DNA from: JBJXFY01 sp046155815
GTDB lineage: Bacteria; Verrucomicrobiota; Verrucomicrobiia; Limisphaerales; CAIMTB01
Direction of reading: 5' to 3'
Length of the DNA: 31,360 bases
NCBI GenBank assembly: GCA_046155815.1
Contig: JBJXFY010000146.1
Coordinates: 1 to 31,360 of the forward strand
Numbering within the stretch: the stretch's first letter is position 1; the number at the start of each line of letters is the position of its first letter. The notes under the pieces were generated by a model. The model saw only the letters and a list, made by a program, of their open reading frames with translations. It was not told the DNA's origin and did no database searches. Positions 1 to 6,925 of the stretch are shown here, piece by piece. Both the position numbers and the translations under genes were made by a program.

Positions 1-491
1 CCGCGGCCGGCGTGGAAGCCTTCCTTGTCGAAGAAGACCGGGATGAAGTGCGGGTCGAAATCCAGCGCGAACACGCGTGGCCGGTCCGGATCCTGGCCGT
101 TGAGCAGGCTGTTCCAGCCGTAGCTCGAACCGGTTTTGCCGAACAGGCCCGTGCGGTCCGCCGGGCAGCGCCACACCGCCGCGCTGCCGCCGAGGTGCGG
201 AGCGAGCACGACGTCCGGCGCGGGCAGGGCGTTGGTGGCGGGCGGAGCGTTTGTCGGCGGCGGGGCGGGGGAGCGGTCCCGCATCACGGGCAGGCGGTTC
301 TCGTTGTCCTGCGTGTAGAGGTTCAGCGCCACGCCGAGCTGGCGGAGGTTCGAGAGGCAGGCGGTGGAGCGGGCCAGGCCCCTGGCGCGCGCCAATGCCG
401 GGAGCATCAGCGTGGCCAGCACGCCGATGATCGCGAGCACGACCAGCAGCTCGACCAGCGTGAAGCCGGTGCGGCGGCGGGGGGCGTTCAC
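1..491 (-). CDS. Type II secretion / type IV pilus-like pseudopilin, 3' end outside window
   Basis: The reading frame starts with GTG at 491 and runs off the left edge after 163 codons. The N-terminus has basic residues followed by the prepilin signature GFTLVELLVVLAIIGVLA: a G|F cleavage site for prepilin peptidase, Glu at +5 of the mature protein, and a hydrophobic helix. After about 60 residues comes a CPAD motif (WRCPADRTG), then SYGWN and a later FHAG. These are typical of the large verrucomicrobial/planctomycete families of prepilin-like proteins. Such proteins are cleaved and methylated at the inner membrane and built into a pseudopilus or act as secreted products. The GTG overlaps the TGA of the upstream gene (GTGA), so the two are co-translated. 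Whether it works with the Gsp genes at 10390-16546 is not shown here. The family is clear; the specific role is unknown. Confidence 0.85.
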   Translation of the reverse strand, partial: MNAPRRRTGFTLVELLVVLAIIGVLATLMLPALARARGLARSTACLSNLRQLGVALNLYTQDNENRLPVMRDRSPAPPPTNAPPATNALPAPDVVLAPHLGGSAAVWRCPADRTGLFGKTGSSYGWNSLLNGQDPDRPRVFALDFDPHFIPVFFDKEGFHAGR

Positions 492-1147
492 GGCGCGGGG
501 GGCGGCCGGCGCCCGCGCCGCACGAAGCCGCCCGTCTCCATCAGGCGCTGCATCTCCTCGAGCAGCGGCGCGACCTCCGCCTTCGTCTGGGCGGTGCTTT
601 CCGAATAGAACGTCTTGAGGCCCAGCTTCGTGAACTGCTCGCGCAGCTCCGGGCTGAGTTCCTCCGGCGGCGATCCTGCGGCCTCGTCCGTCTCCGGCCC
701 GGATCCGCCGGCCTCCGCCGACTCGCGCGCTTCGCGTAGGCGGCGCAGCGCGTCGTCCACGGCCTTCTGCCGGCGGTCGGCGGGCAGTTCTTCGAAGGCC
801 GCGATCATCTGCTGGAATCCCGCGGGCAGGGTGGCCTCGAGGAATGCGGACTTCTCCGCGTCGTTCATCTCCGCGAACCAGCGGCCCCAGGCGCGCTCGA
901 CGCGGGCCAGGCGCCGCTCGTCGGGCGGGAGGCGGTTCAGCTCGCGCGCCAGCCGTTCCAGCGCGCGCCGGCGGGCGTCGCCGTCGAGCGCCGCGAGTTC
1001 GGTGCCGCGCAGCCACGCGGCGAGCCGGTCCGCCGTCGGCGCGGTGTGCCGCGCCCACAGCCAGCCGCCCAGCGCGAGCGCCCACGCCACGAGCAGGCCG
1101 CCCAAGGCCAGACCTACGGCGCGACGGCGGGGAGATGGGGCGGACAT
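488..1147 (-). CDS. Uncharacterised single-pass membrane protein (219 aa), partner of the pseudopilin
   Basis: I do not recognise a named family. The chosen ATG at 1147 gives MSAPSPRRR, a short basic tail, then one membrane segment at about residues 10-30 (VGLALGGLLVAWALALGGWLWA). The rest is a charged, mostly helical domain rich in Arg, Glu and Ala, facing the periplasm if the positive-inside rule holds. A Glu/Gly/Pro linker lies near residue 140, and a predicted helix with EEMQRLMETGG lies near the C-terminus. An upstream ATG 15 codons earlier is less likely, because a promoter-like pair lies between the two starts and puts the chosen ATG 9 nt after the -10. The last four bases overlap the GTG of the pseudopilin gene, implying translational coupling and perhaps a scaffold or accessory role in pseudopilin function. 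That role is inferred from position only. Confidence 0.75.
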   Translation of the reverse strand: MSAPSPRRRAVGLALGGLLVAWALALGGWLWARHTAPTADRLAAWLRGTELAALDGDARRRALERLARELNRLPPDERRLARVERAWGRWFAEMNDAEKSAFLEATLPAGFQQMIAAFEELPADRRQKAVDDALRRLREARESAEAGGSGPETDEAAGSPPEELSPELREQFTKLGLKTFYSESTAQTKAEVAPLLEEMQRLMETGGFVRRGRRPPPAP

Positions 1148-1156
1148 GACCACGGC

Positions 1157-1185
1157 ACGGTAGGAACAGGGCAGGGAGGGCGAAA
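1157..1185 (-). promoter_or_regulatory. Predicted promoter of the 1147-488 gene and pseudopilin unit
   Basis: On the minus strand: TTTCGC (1185-1180), a 17-nt spacer, then TACCGT (1162-1157). The ATG at 1147 follows after only 9 nt, so a transcript starting about 7 nt after the -10 would be essentially leaderless. The same -10 sequence, TACCGT, appears before lolC. No ribosome binding site is visible. It was recognised by eye as part of a pattern repeated across the window. Confidence 0.5.
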
Positions 1186-1336
1186 GCTCCAAAGGCCAGC
1201 CTTCATGCCCCCAACCTCCAGTTTGGCCACGCGCATCCGGCCGGCCCGGGGGATGGCCCGGGCAGGCAAGGAATCTGGGAACTGGAGCCGGCTTGTCGCC
1301 CTGGGCACAACCCGTCCTTCTGCCTTCGCTCCCGAG

Positions 1337-1365
1337 TTGCGTTCGGGGCGGTTCCGCGCTGCCAT
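1337..1365 (+). promoter_or_regulatory. Possible promoter of the lytic transglycosylase gene
   Basis: TTGCGT (1337-1342), a 17-nt spacer and TGCCAT (1360-1365) lie 6 nt before the GTG at 1372. The spacing matches the other promoters in the window, but the -10 is a poorer match. Upstream, 1244-1263 holds a 7-bp inverted repeat (GCCCGGG, 6-nt loop, CCCGGGC) in otherwise unassigned intergenic sequence. Confidence 0.3.
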
Positions 1366-1371
1366 CGGCCC

Positions 1372-2346
1372 GTGAACCGACGCCAGTTCCTCGGCTTCAC
1401 GGCCGGCGCGGTGACCGGGGCCGTCCGAGCGGCCGATGACGCGCCCGTGCTCGACTTCCGCGGGCTCGTCGAGGAGGGCCGGCGGTTTCTCGAGGAGGAG
1501 CTGCCCGCGGACTGGCTCGAGCAGCTCCCCGAGGCCGACGAGGAGAAAATCCGCGACCTGCTCCAGCGGATCGAGGCCGGCCTGGCGGGAGACTATGTAG
1601 TGGATCTGGCCGCGCTGCGCGACGGCGCCCGCACCCTGCTGCCGCTGCTGGACACGTTCCCGGAGAGCCGCCCGTACTCGGACTGGCTCCGCAGCAGGAT
1701 GGACTATTTCGACGTGGCGGAGGAGCTGCGCGTGCGGGTGGGCGCGCCGCCTTCGCCGCCGCCCGTGCCCAGGTCCACCAACGCCCCGCCCGCGCTGCCG
1801 CCCGCGCGCCCGGTGCCGACGCTCGAGGTGGAGCGCGAGGTGTGGCGCCGGCGAATCGAGCGCCGTCCGGAGCCCGCGGGCGCGGCGGCGCTGGCGCGGC
1901 AGTTGCGGCCCGTCTTCACCGGCAACGGCGTGCCCGGCGCCCTCGTCTGGGTGGCGGAGGTCGAATCGTCCTTCAAGCCCGAAGCCCGCAGTCCGGCCGG
2001 TGCGGTGGGGCTCTTCCAGTTGATGCCCGCGACGGCGAAGGCGATGGGCCTGTCGCTCGCGCCGCGCGACGAGCGGCTGGTACCGCGCCGCAATGCCGAG
2101 GGCGCCGCCCGCTACCTGCGCTACCTCTTCAACCGCTTCCGCGACTGGCCGCTCACCCTGGCGGCCTACAACGCGGGCGAGGGGCGCGTGAACGGCCTGC
2201 TGCGTGAGACGCGCGGCCGGCGCTTCGAGGACATCCGCCGCCGCCTCCCGGCCGAGACGCAGATGTACGTTCCCAAGGTGGACGCCGTGCTGCAGCGCCG
2301 CGAAGGCGTCGCGCTCGCCCGGCTGCCGGCGGTGCGGCAGGGGTGA
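1372..2346 (+). CDS. Lytic transglycosylase, SLT domain (family 1, Slt70/MltE-like)
   Basis: This enzyme cleaves the MurNAc-GlcNAc bond of peptidoglycan non-hydrolytically, leaving 1,6-anhydro-MurNAc. The 324-aa protein starts at GTG 1372 with a twin-arginine-like N-terminus (NRRQFLGFTAGA...AVRA), so Tat export is plausible. Residues 25-120 form an acidic helical region of unknown function. A Pro-rich linker spans about 123-150. The catalytic SLT domain spans about 175-310. The family hallmarks are all present: the catalytic Glu198 in EVESSF, GAVGLFQLMPATAKAMG at about 210-226, and AAYNAGEGRV at 264-273. It is convergent with the gene at 4402-2378 and about 220 bp from the pseudopilin unit. 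Such enzymes often open the wall for trans-envelope machines, but no direct link to the secretion genes is shown. GTG is the only sensible start that keeps the export signal. Confidence 0.9.
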   Translation: MNRRQFLGFTAGAVTGAVRAADDAPVLDFRGLVEEGRRFLEEELPADWLEQLPEADEEKIRDLLQRIEAGLAGDYVVDLAALRDGARTLLPLLDTFPESRPYSDWLRSRMDYFDVAEELRVRVGAPPSPPPVPRSTNAPPALPPARPVPTLEVEREVWRRRIERRPEPAGAAALARQLRPVFTGNGVPGALVWVAEVESSFKPEARSPAGAVGLFQLMPATAKAMGLSLAPRDERLVPRRNAEGAARYLRYLFNRFRDWPLTLAAYNAGEGRVNGLLRETRGRRFEDIRRRLPAETQMYVPKVDAVLQRREGVALARLPAVRQG

Positions 2347-2377
2347 AGGGCTGGGACAATCGTCCGGCAGCCGTCGC

Positions 2378-4402
2378 TCACTTCCCGCCAGTGCTCGCGG
2401 TGAGCAGCTCGACGAGGGCCGCGTCCTTCTCCGGGCCGGACTGGAAGTCGAAGGCGCGGAAGTACCGCGGCTTCTCGGCCTCCGTGGTGGCGGGATCCTT
2501 GAGGATCTTGGCCAGCAGCGCGGGGGTCTGCTTCGCGCGGGAGCGCCAGACGAGGTCCCGGCCGGCGGGGGTCTTCAGCGCGTCGGGCGTCGCCGCAAGA
2601 TAGGCCGCGAGGAAGGCGTCCCATTGCCGGTCGGCGGCGATGCCGAGGGCCTCGAGGTACCAGCGGTCCTGGCCGTCGTGCTGCTTCGCCAGCGTGGTCC
2701 AGAGGAACGGCGCCTCCGGCGATGCGCTGTGGCGCAGCGCGAGGGCGGCCTCGCGGCGGACCTGCGGGTCACGGTCGGTCACGAGCTCCTTCAGCAGCGG
2801 GATGACGTCCATGCCGCGCTCGCGGGCGATGCGCAGGCCGGTGATGCGGAGGTTGGGATCGGCGTCCTTGAGCGCGGCGGCGACGTACTGCGGCTCCTGG
2901 CCGGGGATGCGCGCGAGCAGGTGCAGCGCGCGGGCGCGGAAGCGCGGGTTGGCGTCGGCCCAGAGCTGCTTCAGCTCCGACTCGGCTGCGGCGCCCATCC
3001 CGTGAAGTGCCTGCCACGCGAGCCAGCGGGCCTCGAGGTTCGGTGACTTGAGCGCGGTGGCCGCACCGGCGGCGGACTTGAAGTCGTACGCCGGCGCCTT
3101 CGCGACGTGGCCCTTGGGCGCGACGCGGTAGATGCGGCCGGTCATCGTTTCGAGCTTCTGGTCGGCCATGTAGTGGCCGCCCACGCCGGCGTCGTTCCAG
3201 TCGGCGAGGTACACCGCGCCGTCCGGCCCGACGGCCACGTCGCTCGGGCGGAACCACTGGTCCTCGCTGGTCATCAGGTTCGCGGTGGTGGCCTTGTAGC
3301 CCGCGCCATCGTTCTCGACCGGGTAGGCGCGCACGATGCGGGGGCCGGCGTCGCAGTGGATGATTTCGTTGCGGAAGACGGCGGGCAGCAGGTCGCCCTC
3401 GTAGATGCAGAGGCCGGTCGGCGAGCCTGCGCCGGTCTGGAGGAGGTTCGGGACAACGCCGGGGTCGTTCAGGTGCCAGTGGCGCCGGGGAATCTCGTCC
3501 TCCCAGTTCGTACGCTTGTCGCCCCAGCCGGCGCCGGTCATCTCGTCGCGGTAACCGAAGTTGCCGTGCTCCATGACGTAGTTGATGCGGACGCCCTGGT
3601 TGCCGTCGTCGTCGTTGTCCGATTGCCAGATCGTGCCGAAGGAGTCGGAGGCGACCTCGTAGTTGTTGCGGAAGTTCCAGCCGAGGGTCTCCAGCTCCGA
3701 GCCGTCGGGATTGCAGCGGAAGACGAGTCCCTGCTGGTAGGGCTGGCGGTGCTGGCGCACCTCGTTGCCGGCCCGGTCCACGACGAAGCCGGAGCCGTCG
3801 CCCTTCATGAGCTGCGCGCCGTCGTTGCCGACGTTGAAGTAGAGCTTGCCGTCCGGCCCGGCCATGAAGGCGTGCGCACCGTGGTCATGGTCCACGCCCT
3901 TGATGCCGGTGAAGAGCCTGCGCGGCGGGCCGTCGGCCTTGAGGTCGCCGTTCTTGTCCTCGAAGACAAAGATGTCCGGTGAGCGCGAGACGATGACCCG
4001 GTCGCCCAGCACGCAGAGGCCGAGGGCGGTGTTGATCTCGTTGCCCTGGTAGAAGGTGGTGACCTTGTCCGCGGAGCCGTCGCCGTCGGCATCCTCGAAG
4101 ACCTGGATGCGGTCACCTTCGGGGCGGAGCTTTCCCCACTTCTGGAAGAGGCGGTAGTTCGCGCCCTCGGTGACCCAGACGCGGCCCTTGTGGTCCACGT
4201 CCATGTTCGCGGGGTTCACAACCTGCGGCTCGAGCGCGAAGAGCTTCGCCTCAAGGCCGTCGGGTACGGCGGCCTTCTGAAGCTGCGCAAGCGCGGCGTC
4301 GCGGCCGTGCTGCTGCGCGGCGGCGGGCAGGGCGAGGACGGCGGCGGCAAGGGCCGCGGGGAGGAGGCAGAGCGGGGCATCAAAGGGCGTTGGCATGGGC
4401 AC
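2378..4402 (-). CDS. Secreted PVC-type beta-propeller/HEAT protein (Piru_Ver_Nterm family) without a haem domain
   Basis: The product is 674 aa with a hydrophobic N-terminus ending in LPAAAQ (signal peptide, about residues 1-29). Residues 45-430 form the propeller-like "membrane-bound dehydrogenase" domain typical of Planctomycetes and Verrucomicrobia. Recognisable stretches are NPANMDVDHKGRVWVTEG, DHDHGAHAFMAGPDGKLYFNVGN and WFRPSDVAVGPDGAVYLADW. Calcium-loop-like acidic motifs occur at about 104-110 (DADGDGS), 149-154 (DKNGDL) and 262-267 (DNDDDG). Residues 445-665 are alpha-helical repeats of HEAT type (ALHLLARIPG, RREAALALRHSA). Many relatives continue into a cytochrome c domain with CxxCH; this one stops at TGGK and has no CxxCH. 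It may bind or oxidise a sugar or polysaccharide in the periplasm, but the substrate is unknown. The first codon is GTG 4402; ATG 4396, two codons in, is an equally good start. Confidence 0.85.
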   Translation of the reverse strand: MPMPTPFDAPLCLLPAALAAAVLALPAAAQQHGRDAALAQLQKAAVPDGLEAKLFALEPQVVNPANMDVDHKGRVWVTEGANYRLFQKWGKLRPEGDRIQVFEDADGDGSADKVTTFYQGNEINTALGLCVLGDRVIVSRSPDIFVFEDKNGDLKADGPPRRLFTGIKGVDHDHGAHAFMAGPDGKLYFNVGNDGAQLMKGDGSGFVVDRAGNEVRQHRQPYQQGLVFRCNPDGSELETLGWNFRNNYEVASDSFGTIWQSDNDDDGNQGVRINYVMEHGNFGYRDEMTGAGWGDKRTNWEDEIPRRHWHLNDPGVVPNLLQTGAGSPTGLCIYEGDLLPAVFRNEIIHCDAGPRIVRAYPVENDGAGYKATTANLMTSEDQWFRPSDVAVGPDGAVYLADWNDAGVGGHYMADQKLETMTGRIYRVAPKGHVAKAPAYDFKSAAGAATALKSPNLEARWLAWQALHGMGAAAESELKQLWADANPRFRARALHLLARIPGQEPQYVAAALKDADPNLRITGLRIARERGMDVIPLLKELVTDRDPQVRREAALALRHSASPEAPFLWTTLAKQHDGQDRWYLEALGIAADRQWDAFLAAYLAATPDALKTPAGRDLVWRSRAKQTPALLAKILKDPATTEAEKPRYFRAFDFQSGPEKDAALVELLTASTGGK

Positions 4403-4408
4403 GCGGCG

Positions 4409-4436
4409 AGCCTAGCGGCGACGCCGGTGAGGTGAA
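4409..4436 (-). promoter_or_regulatory. Predicted promoter of the propeller/HEAT protein gene
   Basis: On the minus strand: TTCACC (4436-4431), a 16-nt spacer, then TAGGCT (4414-4409). The GTG at 4402 follows after 6 nt and the ATG at 4396 after 12 nt, so the mRNA would be leaderless or have a leader of about 6 nt. The rest of the 4437-4598 interval shows nothing I can assign. Confidence 0.45.
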
Positions 4437-4598
4437 GGGAAATTCGGCCAATCGCCCTGCCGTCCCGCGCTGCGCCGGCGAATGAGCTTGGCCGCCGGCC
4501 CGCACCCTGTGCCGCCGTGATCGCCGTGGTGTTGATCCGGGGAAGTTCGAGGCCCGGACCTTTCGGGGCCTGGCGTGCTTACCGGGCATCGCCGCCGC

Positions 4599-5252
4599 CT
4601 ACTTCGCGCGCAGCAGCGCGCGGCAGGGGGCTCCATCGCAGTTCAGCGTCTTGAGCGGCAGGCAGAGCAGGTCGTAGCGCCCGGGCTTTACCCGCCGCAG
4701 GTCGAGCCCCTCGATGATCCAGATGCCGGCCCGCAGCAGGTGATGATGCGTCTCCACGCCGTCCTTGAAGTAGCCGCCCACGGACAGGTAATCCACGCCC
4801 ACGGTGCGGACCCCGAGGCGCGCCAGCTCCGCGGCGGCCTCCTGTGAAATGTACACGAAGTCCTTCACGAACGTCCCCGCGGACGGTTCCCAGCAGCGGG
4901 CGGAGTTGGGCGTCTTGAAGATCAGGCGCTCGCCGCGGCGCGGGCCGATGGCGGCGAGGTGCTTCGGCTTGATGCTCTCGCGGTCCTTGACCTCGACGAC
5001 GCGAGCCAGGCCGATCGTGGCGTCCAGCGGCATCCGGTCCATGCCGATGGCACCGTTCACGAAGTGCAGCGGGGCGTCCATGTGGGTGCCGGTATGCACG
5101 CTCATCTCCAGCCAGGTGACGTTGCACACGGCGCCGCGGTCCATGTCGGCAAGGCGCTTCATGCCCACGTCCGGCACGTCGTCCCAGTGGGGCGTGGCGG
5201 GGCTGAGGGGAATTGTGACGTCAATCCAGTCGCGGCGGCGGGCGGCGGGCAT
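4599..5252 (-). CDS. Cyclase-family metal-dependent hydrolase (kynurenine formamidase-like fold)
   Basis: The 217-aa protein belongs to the cyclase family (PF04199), which includes arylformamidase and isatin hydrolase. The signature HTGTHMDAPLHF at residues 53-64 supplies the His/His/Asp metal ligands. Further conserved elements are VGVDYLSVGG at 152-160, the His cluster HHH at 169-171 and WIIEGLDL at 178-185 with the catalytic-site Glu181. Length is normal for the family. It is the last gene of a three-gene unit: only 2 nt separate its ATG (5252) from the stop of the glucose-dehydrogenase-like gene upstream. Tryptophan-degradation genes are not adjacent, so a kynurenine formamidase role is not supported by context. 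Hydrolysis of a lactone or amide made by the neighbouring dehydrogenase is possible but is inference. Confidence 0.88.
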   Translation of the reverse strand: MPAARRRDWIDVTIPLSPATPHWDDVPDVGMKRLADMDRGAVCNVTWLEMSVHTGTHMDAPLHFVNGAIGMDRMPLDATIGLARVVEVKDRESIKPKHLAAIGPRRGERLIFKTPNSARCWEPSAGTFVKDFVYISQEAAAELARLGVRTVGVDYLSVGGYFKDGVETHHHLLRAGIWIIEGLDLRRVKPGRYDLLCLPLKTLNCDGAPCRALLRAK

Positions 5253-5254
5253 GG

Positions 5255-6367
5255 CTATTCGGCGCTGAAGGTGAGGACTTCCTTGATGCCGCGGGGGCGG
5301 GCGAGGAGCAGTTCGGGGCCGCGGTGGGCGTCCACGCGGCCGGTGATGATGCGGCGCATGGCGTCGGGCCAGCGGGCCATGAACTGCTCCATGTGGCGGA
5401 GGCCGTTCTCGAAGGCGTTGCGGCCGGCGTTCACGGTGCCGAGCATGACCTGGTTGTTCAGCACCATGCGGCGCATGAGGCGGTCGGTCTTCACCAGGTG
5501 CGCCTTGTCATGGTCGGCGGGGATGCCGGTCAGGATGACGACGCCGTTCAAACCGAGGTGCTCGAGCACGTCGTAGGCGATGTGCCCGGAGCCGACGCCC
5601 TCGTACACGACATCAATGCGGCCGAGCCGCTCGGCCAGTTCGCGAGGCGTGACCTCCTCGGCGGAGATGTAGGGCACGCCGAAGGCCTCGACGAGCTCGG
5701 CCTTATGGTTGGGCTTGCGCGAGCGCGAGTAACAGACCACGTCGAACCCGTCCGCCTTGAAGGCCATGGCGCCGAGGATGCCGATGGGGCCGGCGCCGAG
5801 CACGACGCACTTGTACCCTCCGCCGTCCGGCTTCACGGGCTGCCCGAAACCGAAGCGGTTCTGCACGTTCCAGTACTGTTCGAGGCCCTTCTCGGCCACC
5901 GAGAGCGGCTCGAGCAGCACTGCGACGTCACGCAGCCCGGGCGGAACCTTCACCAGGTGGTCGCGGTGCTCAACGACCTGCTCGGTCATGAAGCCGTGGA
6001 CTTGGTTGATGCCGCGCTCGACAAAGTCGCCCGTGATGCAGAAGTCCGGCCGGCCGGCGCGGCACGGCGAGCAGTGCGCGTGCGGGCAGGGCCGGCGGAC
6101 CGTGGGCACGACGAGGTCGCCGGGCTTGAGGTCCGGAACGCCGTCGCCCACGGCGGTCACGACACCCAGGCCCTCGTGGCCGAGCACGAGATGCTCGAAG
6201 CCGGCGGGTGGCCAGCCGTAGGCGAAGCTGCAGATCTCACGGTCGGTGCCGCAGATGCCCACCTCGAGGATGCGGAACCGCACATCGTCCGGGCGGGTGA
6301 CTTCGGGCTGGGGATGATCAACGACGCCGACACGGCGGCGGAGCGGATTGACGGCGACGGCCTTCAT
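5255..6367 (-). CDS. Zinc-dependent glucose 1-dehydrogenase-like MDR oxidoreductase
   Basis: The 370-aa protein is a medium-chain dehydrogenase of the glucose-dehydrogenase type, which oxidises aldoses at C1 to lactones with NAD(P)+. Visible features are VGICGTDREI with the catalytic-zinc ligand Cys39, LGHEG with His64-Glu65, a structural-zinc lobe with Cys94, Cys99, Cys102 and Cys110, and Glu153 in LLEPLSV. The Rossmann motif GAGPIGILGA is at 191-200, followed by CYSRSRK at about 212-218. The Ser/Arg residues there resemble NADP-preferring enzymes. The late motif LGTVNAGRNAFENG matches the Glu_dehyd_C region. I chose the ATG at 6367; a frame extending upstream to 6529 lies inside the neighbouring DUF423 gene and has no family similarity. 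The gene sits between the DUF423 gene (64 nt upstream) and the cyclase gene (2 nt downstream), so all three are probably transcribed together. Exact sugar specificity cannot be read from sequence. Confidence 0.9.
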   Translation of the reverse strand: MKAVAVNPLRRRVGVVDHPQPEVTRPDDVRFRILEVGICGTDREICSFAYGWPPAGFEHLVLGHEGLGVVTAVGDGVPDLKPGDLVVPTVRRPCPHAHCSPCRAGRPDFCITGDFVERGINQVHGFMTEQVVEHRDHLVKVPPGLRDVAVLLEPLSVAEKGLEQYWNVQNRFGFGQPVKPDGGGYKCVVLGAGPIGILGAMAFKADGFDVVCYSRSRKPNHKAELVEAFGVPYISAEEVTPRELAERLGRIDVVYEGVGSGHIAYDVLEHLGLNGVVILTGIPADHDKAHLVKTDRLMRRMVLNNQVMLGTVNAGRNAFENGLRHMEQFMARWPDAMRRIITGRVDAHRGPELLLARPRGIKEVLTFSAE

Positions 6368-6431
6368 GCGAAAACGCGAGGCGCGGAGGGTGCTTCCGCG
6401 GCGCGGCGGAAGGCAAACCCGATTCCGTCGC

Positions 6432-6812
6432 TCAGCGCCTGGCGTCTCCGGGGGCTGCGCCCGGCTGCCAGGCCAGCGCCGCCCAGCCCACGAGAAAGGC
6501 CACGCCGCCCAGCGGCGTGATGGCGCCAAGCCACCGGACCCCGGTGACCGAGAGCAGGTAGAGCGATCCGGAGAACACCACCAGGCCGGACACGAAGCAC
6601 CACGCCGTGAACGCCGGCACCCGGGCCCGCGCGGCCAGGGCGAGCAGCGCGACGGCGTGCACCGCGTGGTACAGCACCGCCGTGTCCCACGTCGCCAGCG
6701 TGCCGTGGCGTTCGAGCACGGGCTTCAGGCCGTGCGCGCCGAACGCGCCCAGCGCGACGGCGAGGAAGCCGAGCACGGCGGCGACGCGGGTGAGGCCGGC
6801 GGGATGGTTCAT
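6432..6812 (-). CDS. DUF423 family inner-membrane protein (YgdD-like)
   Basis: The 126-aa protein has four hydrophobic segments, near residues 6-26, 45-65, 66-88 and 92-113. The DUF423 signature ALGAFGAHGL is at about 20-29, followed by WDTAVLYHAVHAVALLAL and a glycine-rich GAITPLGGVAFLVGW. It is an integral inner-membrane protein of unknown biochemical function, found across bacteria as a short stand-alone protein, and the length here is normal. ATG 6812 is chosen because the family begins there and a promoter-like pair places it 9 nt after the -10. The longer frame up to 6932 would overlap the divergent promoter and start of lolC. It is the first gene of the unit with the dehydrogenase and the cyclase. 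Confidence 0.9.
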   Translation of the reverse strand: MNHPAGLTRVAAVLGFLAVALGAFGAHGLKPVLERHGTLATWDTAVLYHAVHAVALLALAARARVPAFTAWCFVSGLVVFSGSLYLLSVTGVRWLGAITPLGGVAFLVGWAALAWQPGAAPGDARR

Positions 6813-6821
6813 GACGGGGAT

Positions 6822-6850
6822 AGTATGACGTGGGGCCGGGATCCGGCCAA
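6822..6850 (-). promoter_or_regulatory. Predicted promoter of the DUF423-dehydrogenase-cyclase unit
   Basis: On the minus strand: TTGGCC (6850-6845), a 17-nt spacer and CATACT (6827-6822), with the ATG 9 nt downstream. The overlapping TACTAT at 6825-6820 is an alternative -10 with a 19-nt spacer. It lies back to back with the lolC promoter in a 113-bp divergent intergenic region. Confidence 0.5.
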
Positions 6851-6889
6851 TGCGCTGCGCACGGGCCCGGGAGGCGGGTCGGCTTGGGC

Positions 6890-6917
6890 TTGGATTTCCC
6901 GCGCCCGCCCCTACCGT
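6890..6917 (+). promoter_or_regulatory. Predicted promoter of lolC-lolD
   Basis: TTGGAT (6890-6895), a 16-nt spacer and TACCGT (6912-6917) are followed after 8 nt by the GTG start at 6926. Transcription would begin at or just before the GTG, predicting a leaderless lolC mRNA. No Shine-Dalgarno sequence could fit. Confidence 0.5.
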
Positions 6918-6925
6918 CCGCGCCC

